Shown here: positions 29,819-39,251 of the stretch, piece after piece | Position numbering within the stretch: the first letter of the stretch is position 1 | Layout of the letters: each line of letters starts with the position of its first letter | Assembly (NCBI RefSeq): GCF_000526415.1 | Contig: NZ_JAGA01000002.1 | Coordinates: 860,001 to 924,000 of the forward strand | DNA length: 64,000 bases | DNA from: Kallotenue papyrolyticum | Lineage (GTDB): Bacteria > Chloroflexota > Chloroflexia > Chloroflexales > Kallotenuaceae | Reading direction: 5' to 3' | The notes under the pieces: model-generated | Seen by the model: the letters and a program-made list of their open reading frames with translations, nothing else | What the model was told of the DNA's origin: nothing | The model's database searches: none | Translations under genes and position numbers: made by a program

Positions 29819-30235
29819 ATGCCAAAGCAGCAACCAACCAGCGGAGCGGCCCGCAGGCCGCAGCGAGGACGCCGCCGCGAACGCAAGAACGTTCCGCGCG
29901 GTCATGCCTACATTCAGGCGACGTTCAACAACACGATTGTGACGATCACCGACCCGCAGGGCAACGTGATCGCCTGGTCCAGCGCGGGCGCGCAGGGCTT
30001 TCGCGGCTCGCGCAAGAGCACGCCCTACGCCGCGCAGGTGACCGCGGAGAACGCAGCGCGCAAGGCCATGGATCACGGCATGCGCCAGGTCGATGTGTTT
30101 GTCAAAGGCCCGGGATCGGGGCGCGAGTCGGCGATTCGCTCGCTGCAGGTGGCCGGGCTGACCGTCATGTCGATCACCGATGTGACGCCGATCCCGCACA
30201 ATGGGTGCCGTCCGCCCAAACGACGCCGCGTCTAA
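29819..30235 (+). CDS. rpsK: 30S ribosomal protein S11
   Basis: A 138-residue S11. [40 protein letters not shown] and [19 protein letters not shown] are diagnostic. The N-terminus is extended and basic ([16 protein letters not shown]). Confidence 0.98.
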   Translation: MPKQQPTSGAARRPQRGRRRERKNVPRGHAYIQATFNNTIVTITDPQGNVIAWSSAGAQGFRGSRKSTPYAAQVTAENAARKAMDHGMRQVDVFVKGPGSGRESAIRSLQVAGLTVMSITDVTPIPHNGCRPPKRRRV

Positions 30236-30327
30236 CGGCAGCGGCCGGTGCGCCGCTGGCCAACGCGTGCAGGATGAAGCGCTTCGGCGCGTAAACTGCC
30301 CTGGAACACGTACAGAGGATCACAGGT

Positions 30328-30966
30328 ATGGCACGTTATCGAGGCCCCGTCTGCAAGCTGTGCCGACGGGAAGGGGTCAAGCTGATGTTGAAGGGCGAGC
30401 GCTGCTTCTCGCCCAAGTGCGCCATCGAACGGCGCAACTATCCGCCCGGCCAGCACGGCCAGGCCTTTCGCCGGCGCCAGCTCTCGGACTTCGGCGTGCG
30501 CCAGCGCGAAAAGCAGAAGGTGCGGCGCATCTATGGCGTGCTGGAGCGCCAGTTCCGGCGCTACTACGGCATTGCCGCGCGCACCAAGGGCCAGACCGGC
30601 GCGACGCTGCTGCAGTTGATGGAGCGCCGCCTGGACAATGTGGTCTATCGGCTCGGCTTTGCCGACTCGCGCAAGCAGGCGCGCCAGTTGGTACGGCACG
30701 GCCACTTCACCGTCAATGGCCGTAAGACCAACATTCCATCCTTTATCGTCAAGGCCGGCGACGAGATCAGCGTGCGCGAGGGTAGCCGCAAGCGCACCTA
30801 CTTTAAGGATCTGGAGGCCAGCGGCATTCTGCGCAAGAAGCAGGTGCCCGATTGGCTGTCGCTCGACGCCGGCGCGTTGAGTGGGCGTGTGCTGCGCCTG
30901 CCGGACCGCAGCGAGCTGGATCTGGCGATCAACGAGCAGCTCATCGTCGAGTTCTACAGCCGCTAA
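30328..30966 (+). CDS. rpsD: 30S ribosomal protein S4
   Basis: A 212-residue S4 of the zinc-binding type: [13 protein letters not shown] then [19 protein letters not shown] supplies four Cys. The S4 RNA-binding domain reads [40 protein letters not shown]. In some bacteria S4 represses the alpha operon. Confidence 0.98.
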   Translation: MARYRGPVCKLCRREGVKLMLKGERCFSPKCAIERRNYPPGQHGQAFRRRQLSDFGVRQREKQKVRRIYGVLERQFRRYYGIAARTKGQTGATLLQLMERRLDNVVYRLGFADSRKQARQLVRHGHFTVNGRKTNIPSFIVKAGDEISVREGSRKRTYFKDLEASGILRKKQVPDWLSLDAGALSGRVLRLPDRSELDLAINEQLIVEFYSR

Positions 30967-30971
30967 CCCGA

Positions 30972-31041
30972 CGGTCGAAGGTCACGGATCGGCGGCATGA
31001 CGGAGCACGGACGCGCCCCGTCGCCGCGTGACCTTCGATCG
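30972..31041 (+). repeat. 15-bp inverted repeat between rpsD and rpoA
   Basis: CGGTCGAAGGTCACG (30972-30986) and CGTGACCTTCGATCG (31027-31041) are complementary except for one pair, with 40 nt between. Together they fill most of the spacer. No T-run follows. Confidence 0.75.
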
Positions 31042-31066
31042 TTGATCTGATCGTGGAGGAACGCAC

Positions 31067-32026
31067 ATGCTGGACCTGGCGATGCCAAAGATCGAGGCAG
31101 AGCGGGCGGCTGAAAACTACGCGCGGTTCCGGATCGAGCCGCTGGAGCCGGGGTATGGCCATACCATCGGCAACGCGCTGCGGCGGGTGCTGCTGTCGTC
31201 GATCCCCGGCTCGGCCATTACCAAAATCAAGATCGACGGCGTGTACCACGAGTTCAGTACGCTGCCGGGCGTGCGCGAGGATGTGACCGAGCTGGTGCTG
31301 AACCTCAAGGGGGTGCGCCTGCGCTCCTACGCCGAACGACCGGTGAAGGTGCATCTCTCCAAGGTCGGGCGCGGCGTGGTGCGCGCCGGCGACATCGAGG
31401 CACCGAGCAACGTGGAGGTGGTCAATCCCGACCACTACATTGCCACGCTCGATGGTGAGACGGCGCGCCTGGATATCGAGATGACCGTCGAGCGCGGCAA
31501 GGGCTACCTGCCGGTCGAAAATCGCGATCCGGTGCCGATCGGCGAGATCCCGATCGATGCGATCTTCACGCCGATCCCGCGCGTCAACTATGTGGTTGAG
31601 AATATGCGCATCGGCGGCGTGACCGACTACGACCGGTTGATCCTGGAGATTTGGACCGACGGCACGATCAAGCCGGGCGATGCCCTGCGCCATGCCGCAC
31701 AGGTGCTGGGGCAGTACAGCCAGACCATCGCTGATTTCAGCCGTCCGGAGCAGCCCGCCGAGCTGGCGCCCGCTAACGGCAGCGAAGGCATCGCGCCCGA
31801 TGTGTACGATGCCTCGATCGACGAACTCGAGCTCTCGACGCGCACCTACAACTGCCTGAAGCGCGCCGATATCACCAAGATCGGCCAGCTGCTGCAGATG
31901 GACGAGAAGGATCTGCTGTCGGTGCGCAACCTGGGCTCGAAGTCGATCGATGAGATCAAGGAGAAGTTGATTGAACGCGGCTATCTGCCCCGCCCTGACA
32001 CCAATCCGGGCGCGCGGGCCGAGTAG
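31067..32026 (+). CDS. rpoA: RNA polymerase alpha subunit
   Basis: A 319-residue alpha subunit. The N-terminal dimerisation domain carries GYGHTIGNALRRVLLSSIPG and FSTLPGVREDVTELVLNLKG; the C-terminal domain, after a linker (~235-255), has SIDELELSTRTYNCLKRADI, VRNLGSKSIDEIKEKLIERG, which contacts UP-element DNA and activators. Start ATG 31067 with AGGA upstream. Confidence 0.98.
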   Translation: MLDLAMPKIEAERAAENYARFRIEPLEPGYGHTIGNALRRVLLSSIPGSAITKIKIDGVYHEFSTLPGVREDVTELVLNLKGVRLRSYAERPVKVHLSKVGRGVVRAGDIEAPSNVEVVNPDHYIATLDGETARLDIEMTVERGKGYLPVENRDPVPIGEIPIDAIFTPIPRVNYVVENMRIGGVTDYDRLILEIWTDGTIKPGDALRHAAQVLGQYSQTIADFSRPEQPAELAPANGSEGIAPDVYDASIDELELSTRTYNCLKRADITKIGQLLQMDEKDLLSVRNLGSKSIDEIKEKLIERGYLPRPDTNPGARAE

Positions 32027-32039
32027 CTGCTGAGGCGAG

Positions 32040-32071
32040 CGGGCTTCGGACGCGTCCGCGTCTGAGGCCCG
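32040..32071 (+). repeat. 14-bp hairpin between rpoA and rplQ
   Basis: CGGGCTTCGGACGC pairs with GCGTCTGAGGCCCG (two G-T pairs) around a GTCC loop. No T-run; 13 nt after rpoA and just before the rplQ RBS region. Confidence 0.75.
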
Positions 32072-32094
32072 TCCGTGATAGAGGAGGCTGACCG

Positions 32095-32505
32095 ATGCGG
32101 CATCGCGTCGCTGGAAAGAAACTGAATCGACATGCCAAGGATCGCAAGCATCTCTATCGCAACCTGATGATTGCGATCCTGGAGCATCGCAAAATAACGA
32201 CGACCCATGCCAAAGCGCAGGCGATCCGCCCGCAAATTGAAAAGCTGATCACCATGGCGCGCCGCGTGCCGACGCCGCAGCAGATCGAGGCCGCGCCCGA
32301 GGCCGAGCGCGAGGCGCTGGTGGCGCGCCGCGCCGAGGTCTTTCGCCGTGGCATGATCGAGCTGGGTACCAACAAAAAGGCGGTGCATCGGCTCCTGGAG
32401 ATCGCCCCCGAATACGCCGACCGGCCCGGCGGCTATGTGCGCATTACGCGCGTTGGCCAGCGCAAGGGCGATGCGGCGGAGATGTCGGTGATCGAGCTGG
32501 TCTAA
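32095..32505 (+). CDS. rplQ: 50S ribosomal protein L17
   Basis: A 136-residue L17. MRHRVAGKKLNRHAKDRKHL, YRNLMIAILEHRKITTTHAK and GGYVRITRVGQRKGDAAEMS are standard. The insert around PEAEREALVARRAEVF is longer than in E. coli. Confidence 0.97.
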   Translation: MRHRVAGKKLNRHAKDRKHLYRNLMIAILEHRKITTTHAKAQAIRPQIEKLITMARRVPTPQQIEAAPEAEREALVARRAEVFRRGMIELGTNKKAVHRLLEIAPEYADRPGGYVRITRVGQRKGDAAEMSVIELV

Positions 32506-32554
32506 CTGGCGCGGGCCGGACGGCGACGTGTCGTCTGGCGTGCGCGCGCAGGTT

Positions 32555-33352
32555 ATGCGCAATATCGCGCTGGAGCTGGAGTACGACGGAACCAACCTGG
32601 TTGGTTCGCAGGTTCAGGCCAACGGACGGAGCGTCCAGGGCGAGCTCGAAGACGCCTGGCGCCGCTTAACAAACGAATCGATCCGCTGGACCTTCGCCGG
32701 TCGCACCGATGCCGGCGTGCATGCGCGCGGGCAGGTGGCCAATGCGCGCACCACGACGCAGCACGCGCCGGAGACGATCCGCCGGGCGCTCAACGCGCTC
32801 TTGCCCGAGGATATCGCCGTGCGCGAGGCGTGGGATGTGCCGCCAGAGTTTCATGCGCGCTTCAGCGCGATCCGGCGCGACTACCGCTACCTGCTGCTGC
32901 CGACGCGTGACCGCTCGCCGTTGTGGCGGCAGCGCGCGGTGCAGATCGATGCGCCGCTGGATGTGGCCGCCATGGATCAGGCTCTGCGCGCGCTGGAGGG
33001 CGTGCATGACTTTGCGGCCTTTGGCGTCGCGCCCGGACGCACCACGGTGCGCGAGTGTTTTCTGGCGCGCTGTCATGAGGTGTGGCAGGATGATGTCCGC
33101 CTGGTGGCGATCGATCTGGCGGCCAATGCCTTTCTGCGGCATATGGTCCGCACGATTGTCGGAACGTTGCTCTTGATTGGGCGCGGGCGCTTGGCGCCCG
33201 AAGCGATGGCGGCGATCCTGGCCAGCCGGGATCGGACGCGCGCCGGTCCTACCGCGCCGCCACATGGCTTATATCTGATGTCGGTGACGTATCCGCCACA
33301 CCTGGATAAACGACCGACAGGCACGACGCAGGTCGGGCAATTGGGAGAGTAA
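32555..33352 (+). CDS. truA: tRNA pseudouridine synthase A
   Basis: A 265-residue TruA, making pseudouridine at tRNA positions 38-40. The catalytic Asp is in FAGRTDAGVHARGQVAN. Other motifs: DYRYLLLP, DFAAFGVAPGRTT, and FLRHMVRTIVGTLLLIGRG. The N-terminal YDGTNLVGSQVQANG has V and S where most TruA read YDGTxFxGxQ. Start ATG 32555 is chosen because MRNIALELEYDGTN matches the family. rplM starts 2 nt after the stop. Confidence 0.95.
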   Translation: MRNIALELEYDGTNLVGSQVQANGRSVQGELEDAWRRLTNESIRWTFAGRTDAGVHARGQVANARTTTQHAPETIRRALNALLPEDIAVREAWDVPPEFHARFSAIRRDYRYLLLPTRDRSPLWRQRAVQIDAPLDVAAMDQALRALEGVHDFAAFGVAPGRTTVRECFLARCHEVWQDDVRLVAIDLAANAFLRHMVRTIVGTLLLIGRGRLAPEAMAAILASRDRTRAGPTAPPHGLYLMSVTYPPHLDKRPTGTTQVGQLGE

Positions 33353-33354
33353 CT

Positions 33355-33816
33355 ATGGCAAGCAAAGCACGATTGCATCGCACCTGGACGCCCAAAGCAT
33401 CCGAGATCCAGCGCGACTGGCTGCTGGTGGATGCCGACGGGCAGATCCTGGGGCGTCTGGCGTCGCAGATTGCGACGCTGCTGCGCGGCAAACACAAGCC
33501 GACCTTCACGCCGCACCTGGATAACGGCGATTTTGTGGTGGTGGTCAATGCCGAGAAGGTGCGGGTCACGGGCCGCAAGCCGGAGCAGAAGCAGTACTAC
33601 ACCTACTCCGGCTATCCGGGTGGTCTCAAAGTGCAGACCTATCGCCAGTTGATGCAGCGCCACCCGACGCGCGTGCTCAAGCTGGCGGTCAAGCGTATGT
33701 TGCCCAAGAACCGGCTGGGCCGCAAGCTGCTGCGCAAACTGCATATCTATGCCGGTCCGCGCCATCCGCATGCCGCGCAGCAGCCCAAACCGTATCAGCT
33801 TGGCAAGCTCAAGTGA
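33355..33816 (+). CDS. rplM: 50S ribosomal protein L13
   Basis: A 153-residue L13. RDWLLVDADGQILGRLASQI, TPHLDNGDFVVVVNAEKVRV and AVKRMLPKNRLGRKLLRKLH, IYAGPRHPHAAQQP are diagnostic. Co-transcribed with truA and rpsI. Confidence 0.98.
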   Translation: MASKARLHRTWTPKASEIQRDWLLVDADGQILGRLASQIATLLRGKHKPTFTPHLDNGDFVVVVNAEKVRVTGRKPEQKQYYTYSGYPGGLKVQTYRQLMQRHPTRVLKLAVKRMLPKNRLGRKLLRKLHIYAGPRHPHAAQQPKPYQLGKLK

Positions 33817-33828
33817 GTGGAGTAGAGC

Positions 33829-34233
33829 ATGGCTGAACAGAAACGCTACTACCAGGGGACCGGACGCCGCAAGACGGCGGTGGCGCGTGTGCGCCTGTTT
33901 CCTGGCGGCACCGGCGAGATGGTGATCAATGGCCGCTCGCCGCAGGAATTTTTCGGCAACCGCGAGTTTTTGCACCACACGGTTTGGAGCCCGCTGGCCG
34001 TGACCAATCTGCAGGAGAAGTTCAACATTCTGGTCAAGGTGCGCGGCGGCGGCGAGAGTGGGCAGGCGCAGGCTGTGCGGCACGGCATCGCCCGCGCGCT
34101 GCTGGATATGGATGAGACGCTGCGTCCGATCCTGCGTCGCGCCGGCTTCCTGACGCGCGATCCGCGCATGAAGGAGCGCAAAAAGCCTGGTCTCAAGCGC
34201 GCGCGCAAGGCGCCAACCTATACCAAGCGCTAG
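33829..34233 (+). CDS. rpsI: 30S ribosomal protein S9
   Basis: A 134-residue S9. [40 protein letters not shown] and the C-terminal tail [13 protein letters not shown], whose last Lys-Arg reaches the P-site tRNA. Last gene of the ribosomal block. Confidence 0.98.
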   Translation: MAEQKRYYQGTGRRKTAVARVRLFPGGTGEMVINGRSPQEFFGNREFLHHTVWSPLAVTNLQEKFNILVKVRGGGESGQAQAVRHGIARALLDMDETLRPILRRAGFLTRDPRMKERKKPGLKRARKAPTYTKR

Positions 34234-34257
34234 CGATCTGACCGCCGGATGCTTGGA

Positions 34258-34284
34258 ACAACTCCCTCGCTGCGAGGGAGTTGT
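34258..34284 (+). terminator. strong hairpin after rpsI
   Basis: ACAACTCCCTCG, loop CTG, CGAGGGAGTTGT: a perfect 12-bp stem, 24 nt past rpsI. It is followed by GTGCTTAAA rather than a clear T-run, so termination may be partial. Confidence 0.65.
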
Positions 34285-34375
34285 GTGCTTAAACTGTGGT
34301 TGCACGTTGGCACGCTTGGCGCTAGCTGTGGCCCTGTCCCATTTGTGCCGGGGCATGCAACAGGGGAGGACGGCA

Positions 34376-34828
34376 ATGCTCGATGTGCGGCTGGCAATGC
34401 AGCTCAAAGAGGCCGGGCTGGTGTGGCGACCGGCGCCGCGTGACCACTTCACGCTGCCCAACAGCGATCTGGCCAACCAGGTCTTTACCCTCACCGACAT
34501 GACCATCCTGGTCGAGAAGATCAAGGGGCAGGCCAGCATCACCTTTCACGGCAGTGCGGAGTGGGCGCTTGACGATGTGCTGCTGGCGGATGTGCTCTGG
34601 TTACCTACCGAGACGCAGTTGCGCGAGGAGATTCAGGTGCGGCTGGGCGGCGAGGCGCCCTGGCTGCGCTTGGAGTGGAGCCTGACGGGCTACCGCTGTA
34701 CGATCCGCCACCTTGGGCAGGAGCACAGCTTCGAGGAGGCCGGCGCGGAACAGGCCTATGCCATGGCGCTGCTCTACCTGCTGCGCCGCGAGCAGCTGGC
34801 GCGCGCGCTGGCCCAACCGCAGCGCTAA
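34376..34828 (+). CDS. conserved protein of unknown function
   Basis: A 150-residue soluble protein, start ATG 34376 behind GGGGAGGA. It opens MLDVRLAMQLKEAGLVWRPA and has FTLTDMTILVEKI, WALDDVLLADVLWLPTETQL and a C-terminal helix AEQAYAMALLYLLRRE. I recall a family in Actinobacteria and Chloroflexota with the pattern LKEAGLxWxP / VFxLSDMT / WLPTExQL; some members are labelled pilus assembly protein CpaE in databases, but nothing here resembles the CpaE ATPase, so that label should not be carried over. Convergent with the methyltransferase gene, 20 nt apart. Confidence 0.75.
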   Translation: MLDVRLAMQLKEAGLVWRPAPRDHFTLPNSDLANQVFTLTDMTILVEKIKGQASITFHGSAEWALDDVLLADVLWLPTETQLREEIQVRLGGEAPWLRLEWSLTGYRCTIRHLGQEHSFEEAGAEQAYAMALLYLLRREQLARALAQPQR

Positions 34829-34848
34829 TCGTGTGGGCCGCTGCCGGG

Positions 34849-36143
<1,295 letters not shown>

Positions 36144-36173
36144 TTGATACGGAGGGGAGCATCGTGCTAAGAT
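36144..36173 (+). promoter_or_regulatory. promoter before the decayed HARP-like gene
   Basis: TTGATA, 18 nt, TAAGAT preceded by TGC (extended -10), about 80 nt before ATG 36253. Confidence 0.5.
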
Positions 36174-36252
36174 CTCGCCGCCGGGCCTACAGCAGGCCGT
36201 GCGCCGCTCTTTTGGTCATACCTATGAGTACCTTTTGTCAAAGGAGCGAAGG

Positions 36253-36618
36253 ATGATCCACATCAAAGAAACGGAAACCGAATATCTGCTTTTTATTCCT
36301 CCCTCGCAAAAGGAGCGTGCCCGCGCCATTCAGGGACGAAGATGGGATGCGGAACGGAAATGCTGGGTGTTTCCTCGCACTAACCGCATGTATGACATCC
36401 TTATCGCGGAGTTTGGTGACGATATGAGTCCTATTTATATAACGCGACCTTCTCACCGTTTCGATAAAAACGGGCAAACTCCTACTGATGCACGTTCAAG
36501 GCAAACGCTGCAAGAGGAAAACCGAAATCTCAGAGAAGACATTGCGAGAATTTACCAGACTTTGGAAGTAATTAAGCATTCTAATAATCATTCGGATGCT
36601 GCAGAGATTCAAAACTGA
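36253..36618 (+). CDS. N-terminal fragment: HARP-like domain plus coiled-coil start
   Basis: A 121-residue open frame with a good AAGGAG box. It opens MIHIKETETEYLLFIPPSQK and holds RARAIQGRRWDAERKCWVFP, the GRRWD...W.FP pattern of the HARP domain (found N-terminal in SMARCAL1-like helicases and as a stand-alone module). Residues ~85-121 begin a coiled coil (LQEENRNLREDIARIYQTLE). The stop at 36616 falls in the middle of the coil; the coil continues in the next frame, so this is most likely the first part of a broken gene. Codon use (many AAA, AGA, ATA) and lower GC differ from neighbours. Confidence 0.65.
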   Translation: MIHIKETETEYLLFIPPSQKERARAIQGRRWDAERKCWVFPRTNRMYDILIAEFGDDMSPIYITRPSHRFDKNGQTPTDARSRQTLQEENRNLREDIARIYQTLEVIKHSNNHSDAAEIQN

Positions 36619-36797
36619 GGGAAACTCTAGCTGGCCGTGAAGCCGCTTTGCGTGCTGCAAAGGAGAGGATAGATCAACAAGAAAAAGAGATGGAGCATTT
36701 GAGGGAAATGGTTCAGAAGCTTGTCAATGATAATGACAAGTTAATGCGCACAACAATTTGCTTCAAAGAGAACTTTCTGCTAAAAAGCCAAATATAG
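36615..36797 (+). pseudogene. middle fragment of the same gene, shifted frame
   Basis: Frame beginning at CTG 36615 reads LRETLAGREAALRAAKERID, QQEKEMEHLREMVQKLVNDN and DKLM before losing sense and stopping at 36795-36797. It is a direct continuation of the coiled coil of the preceding fragment. A single missing A in the A-run at 36611-36614 would join the two frames. It has no start codon or RBS of its own. Confidence 0.65.
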
Positions 36798-37075
36798 ACG
36801 AGTTAAAATCACATTTCAAGCGAATGATTGTTCAGTCGGTTGTCGATGCTTCTGGAAAGAATACAGCATTTATGCAAGTGCTCGAAAGGAATGAATTAAA
36901 TGACTCATTTTGTGTTGCCATTGATCGAGAGCTTGAGCGAGAGCTGCGGCAGAGGTTGGGTGTCGATGAGAAAAATGTCTCTTTATACAAGTTAATAATG
37001 CAAGCCGGCGACGCAAATATTTTATCTCCTGATGCGGTAGATTTAGCAGTGCGCACGCCCGGCGTGTGGCCGTAG
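36758..37075 (+). pseudogene. C-terminal fragment of the same gene, truncated
   Basis: A third frame carries NLLQRELSAKKPNIDELKSH and FKRMIVQSVVDASGKNTAFM, then SLYKLIMQAGDANILSPDAV followed by DLAVRTPGVWP and a stop. One further missing base near 36745-36755 would join it to the coil. The helical C-terminus resembles the kind of all-alpha domain seen in HEPN or DUF4145-like proteins, but it breaks off where base composition returns to that of the chromosome (~37045), so any catalytic end is lost. Family assignment is a guess. Confidence 0.6.
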
Positions 37076-37169
37076 TACCATCTGATGCTCATGCACTGCG
37101 CCTGAACGCGGATCGGGGTATACTCCCCTGTGTACGCCGCACGCGCGGCCTGAGCAAGGAGCGATGTTG

Positions 37170-37715
37170 ATGTCTGAAGCGCAACGCGAAACCGCGACGC
37201 TGGCCGGTGGGTGCTTCTGGTGCCTGGAGCCGATCTTCAAGGCGCTGCGTGGCGTTGAGCAGGTGACGCCGGGCTACAGCGGCGGCCATGTGCCCAACCC
37301 CACCTACGAGCAGGTCTGCACCGGCACGACCGGCCATGCCGAGGCGGTCCAGATCGTGTTCGATCCCGCGGTGATCTCCTTCCGCGAGCTGCTGGAGGTC
37401 TTTTTCACGATCCACGATCCCACCACGCTCAACCGGCAGGGCAACGATGTCGGGCCACAGTATCGCTCGGCGATCTTCTATCACTCGCCCGAACAGCGCG
37501 CCACCGCCGAGCAGGTGATCGCCGCGCTGAGCGAGCAGCGCGTCTGGGAGCGCCCGATTGTCACCGAGGTGACGCCCTTCACGGCCTTCTATCCCGCCGA
37601 GGAGTACCACCACGACTATTTTGCGCGCCACCCCGATCAGCCCTACTGCCGTGTGGTGATCGCCCCGAAGGTGGCCAAGTTCCGCAAGCAGTATCTAGAG
37701 AAGCTGGCGCGCTAG
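37170..37715 (+). CDS. msrA: peptide methionine sulfoxide reductase A
   Basis: A 181-residue MsrA that repairs methionine-S-sulfoxide. The catalytic [20 protein letters not shown] is near the N-terminus; [32 protein letters not shown] and [19 protein letters not shown] follow. ATG 37170 lies 8 nt after AAGGAG; the in-frame ATG at 37164 is too close. A TATACT inside the near-palindrome GGGGTATACTCCCC (37115-37128) is the likely -10. Confidence 0.95.
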   Translation: MSEAQRETATLAGGCFWCLEPIFKALRGVEQVTPGYSGGHVPNPTYEQVCTGTTGHAEAVQIVFDPAVISFRELLEVFFTIHDPTTLNRQGNDVGPQYRSAIFYHSPEQRATAEQVIAALSEQRVWERPIVTEVTPFTAFYPAEEYHHDYFARHPDQPYCRVVIAPKVAKFRKQYLEKLAR

Positions 37716-37739
37716 CGACGTGCGGCGGGCGCGATCCAG

Positions 37740-37781
37740 AACGCGGCGCGGGATGAGACGCTGCTCGTCCCACGCCGCGTT
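37740..37781. terminator. bidirectional terminator between msrA and pepT
   Basis: AACGCGGCGCGGGATGAG pairs with CTCGTCCCACGCCGCGTT over 18 positions (one G-T and one mismatch), with a 6-nt loop, between two converging genes. The strands end in TTGG and, on the other strand, TTCTGG. Confidence 0.75.
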
Positions 37782-37799
37782 GGTGCGCGTCAGGCACGT

Positions 37800-39044
37800 T
37801 TAGGCGTTGTCGGTGGCCGCCAGCCGGACCAGCTCGACGCACACCTGGGTGGCTTTGACCATATCCTGCACGCTGATCCACTCCAGCGGCCCGTGGATGT
37901 TCTGCATACCGGTAAACAGGTTCGGCGTCGGCAGGCCACGCTCGGTCAGTTTGGAGCCGTCGGTGCCGCCACGAATGGGTTTGAACACCGGTTCGATGCC
38001 GACCGCGCGCATGGCGCGCACCGCCAGCTCGACGGGACGCATGTCCTGTTCCAGCCAGTAGCGCATGTTGCGGTACTGGGGCGTGATCGTGCAGGTGATG
38101 CGCGCGCGTGGCTCGGTGGCCTGCACGGCGTCGCAGATCGCTTGGAGCATCGCGCCGTGTTGCGCCAGGCCATCGAGCTCGAAATCGCGCAGGATCAGGC
38201 GGATCTCGGCCTGCGCCGCGCTGCCCTCCAGGTGGTACGCGTGGACAAAACCCTCGCGTCCGCGCGTGGTTTCGGGTGTGCGCGTATGCTGCGGCAGCGT
38301 ATCAATGATTTTGGCGGCCAGGTGCAAGGCGTTGACCATCTTGCCGAAGGCATCGCCGGGGTGGGTCGAGACGCCTGTGATGCTAATCACCGCTTTGTCG
38401 GCGGAAAAGGTTTCATAGACCAGCTCGCCCAGCTCAGCGCCATCCAACGTATAGCCGAAGTCGGCGCGGAGGGCCGCGACGTCGAGATGGTTGATGCCGG
38501 TACCGATCTCTTCGTCGGGCGTGAAGCAGATGCGTAGCTCGCCGTGGGGGATCTCCGGATGGCGTAGCAGATACTCCACTAGCGTCATGATGATCGCCAC
38601 GCCGGCCTTGTCGTCGGCGCCGAGCAGGGTCGTACCGCTGGCGGTGATGATATCGTCGCCGATCTTCTGCGCCAGATAGGGGAAGCGCTCCGGCGACAGC
38701 ACCTGCTCGGGATCGTCCGGCAGGCGGATCGGCGCGCCATCGTAGGCGCGGTGCACCAGCGGCTTGACGCCCGTGCCGCTGAAGGCGGGCGCGGTATCGA
38801 CGTGCGCGAAGAAGGCGATGCGCGGCGCGGGACGCGGCGTGGTCGCCGGCAGGGTAGCGATCACAAAGCCCTGCTGGTTGAGCTGCACATCGCCGACGCC
38901 GAGATCGATCAGCTCGTTGCGCAGCATGGTCAGCAGCTCGAGCTGTCCGGGGGTGCTGGGAACCTGTTGGGCGGTTTCGTCGCTCTGGGTATCGACGCGC
39001 ACGTAGCGCAGCAAGCGTTCTTCAAGGGCGCGGGCAAGATCCAT
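37800..39044 (-). CDS. pepT: peptidase T (tripeptidase)
   Basis: A 414-residue M20 zinc peptidase that removes the N-terminal residue of tripeptides. Seen: IAFFAHVDTAPAFSGTGVKP (metal His and Asp), TTLLGADDKAGVAIIMTLVE (bridging Asp), ICFTPDEEIGTGINHLDVAA (catalytic Glu pair), GEIVYETFSAD-like segment, and PIRGGTDGSKLTERGLPTPN near the C-terminus. The open frame extends 131 codons upstream across comM, but ATG 39044 has AAGGAG and gives the normal start. A TGCTACAAT extended -10 lies at 39072-39080 on the minus strand. Confidence 0.95.
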   Translation of the reverse strand: MDLARALEERLLRYVRVDTQSDETAQQVPSTPGQLELLTMLRNELIDLGVGDVQLNQQGFVIATLPATTPRPAPRIAFFAHVDTAPAFSGTGVKPLVHRAYDGAPIRLPDDPEQVLSPERFPYLAQKIGDDIITASGTTLLGADDKAGVAIIMTLVEYLLRHPEIPHGELRICFTPDEEIGTGINHLDVAALRADFGYTLDGAELGELVYETFSADKAVISITGVSTHPGDAFGKMVNALHLAAKIIDTLPQHTRTPETTRGREGFVHAYHLEGSAAQAEIRLILRDFELDGLAQHGAMLQAICDAVQATEPRARITCTITPQYRNMRYWLEQDMRPVELAVRAMRAVGIEPVFKPIRGGTDGSKLTERGLPTPNLFTGMQNIHGPLEWISVQDMVKATQVCVELVRLAATDNA

Positions 39045-39176
39045 GTCGGCTACTCCTTGTCTCACGTCCGTATTGTAGCAGCCATGCGCGCAACCGCGCC
39101 GCGCGCGAAGGCCTTGCCGGTCGGCGGTAGTACTTTTTGCGCCGGCCAACCAAGGCTGTTGGGGTAGCACAGGCGA

Positions 39177-39205
39177 TTGAGCGACGCCGGTGCGCCGGCT
39201 ATACT
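39177..39205 (+). promoter_or_regulatory. comM: promoter of comM
   Basis: TTGAGC, 17 nt, TATACT. It places the transcript start near 39212, which rules out the longer coding start at 39177 and supports GTG 39252 with AGGAG upstream. Confidence 0.7.
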
Positions 39206-39251
39206 CGTGCCGCCGGGTCCGCAACCAGGAGCGACGCTGCAGGAGCCTCTC

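Noticed and set aside
34376-34828. Pilus assembly protein CpaE
   Set aside because: Database-style name for this family, but the protein is only 150 residues and lacks the receiver and ATPase domains of CpaE.
36610-36618. Programmed -1 frameshift joining the HARP-like and coiled-coil frames
   Set aside because: The sequence ATTCAAAACTGA is not a good slippery heptamer in the needed phase, and a second break further on would also need explaining; decay or error is simpler.
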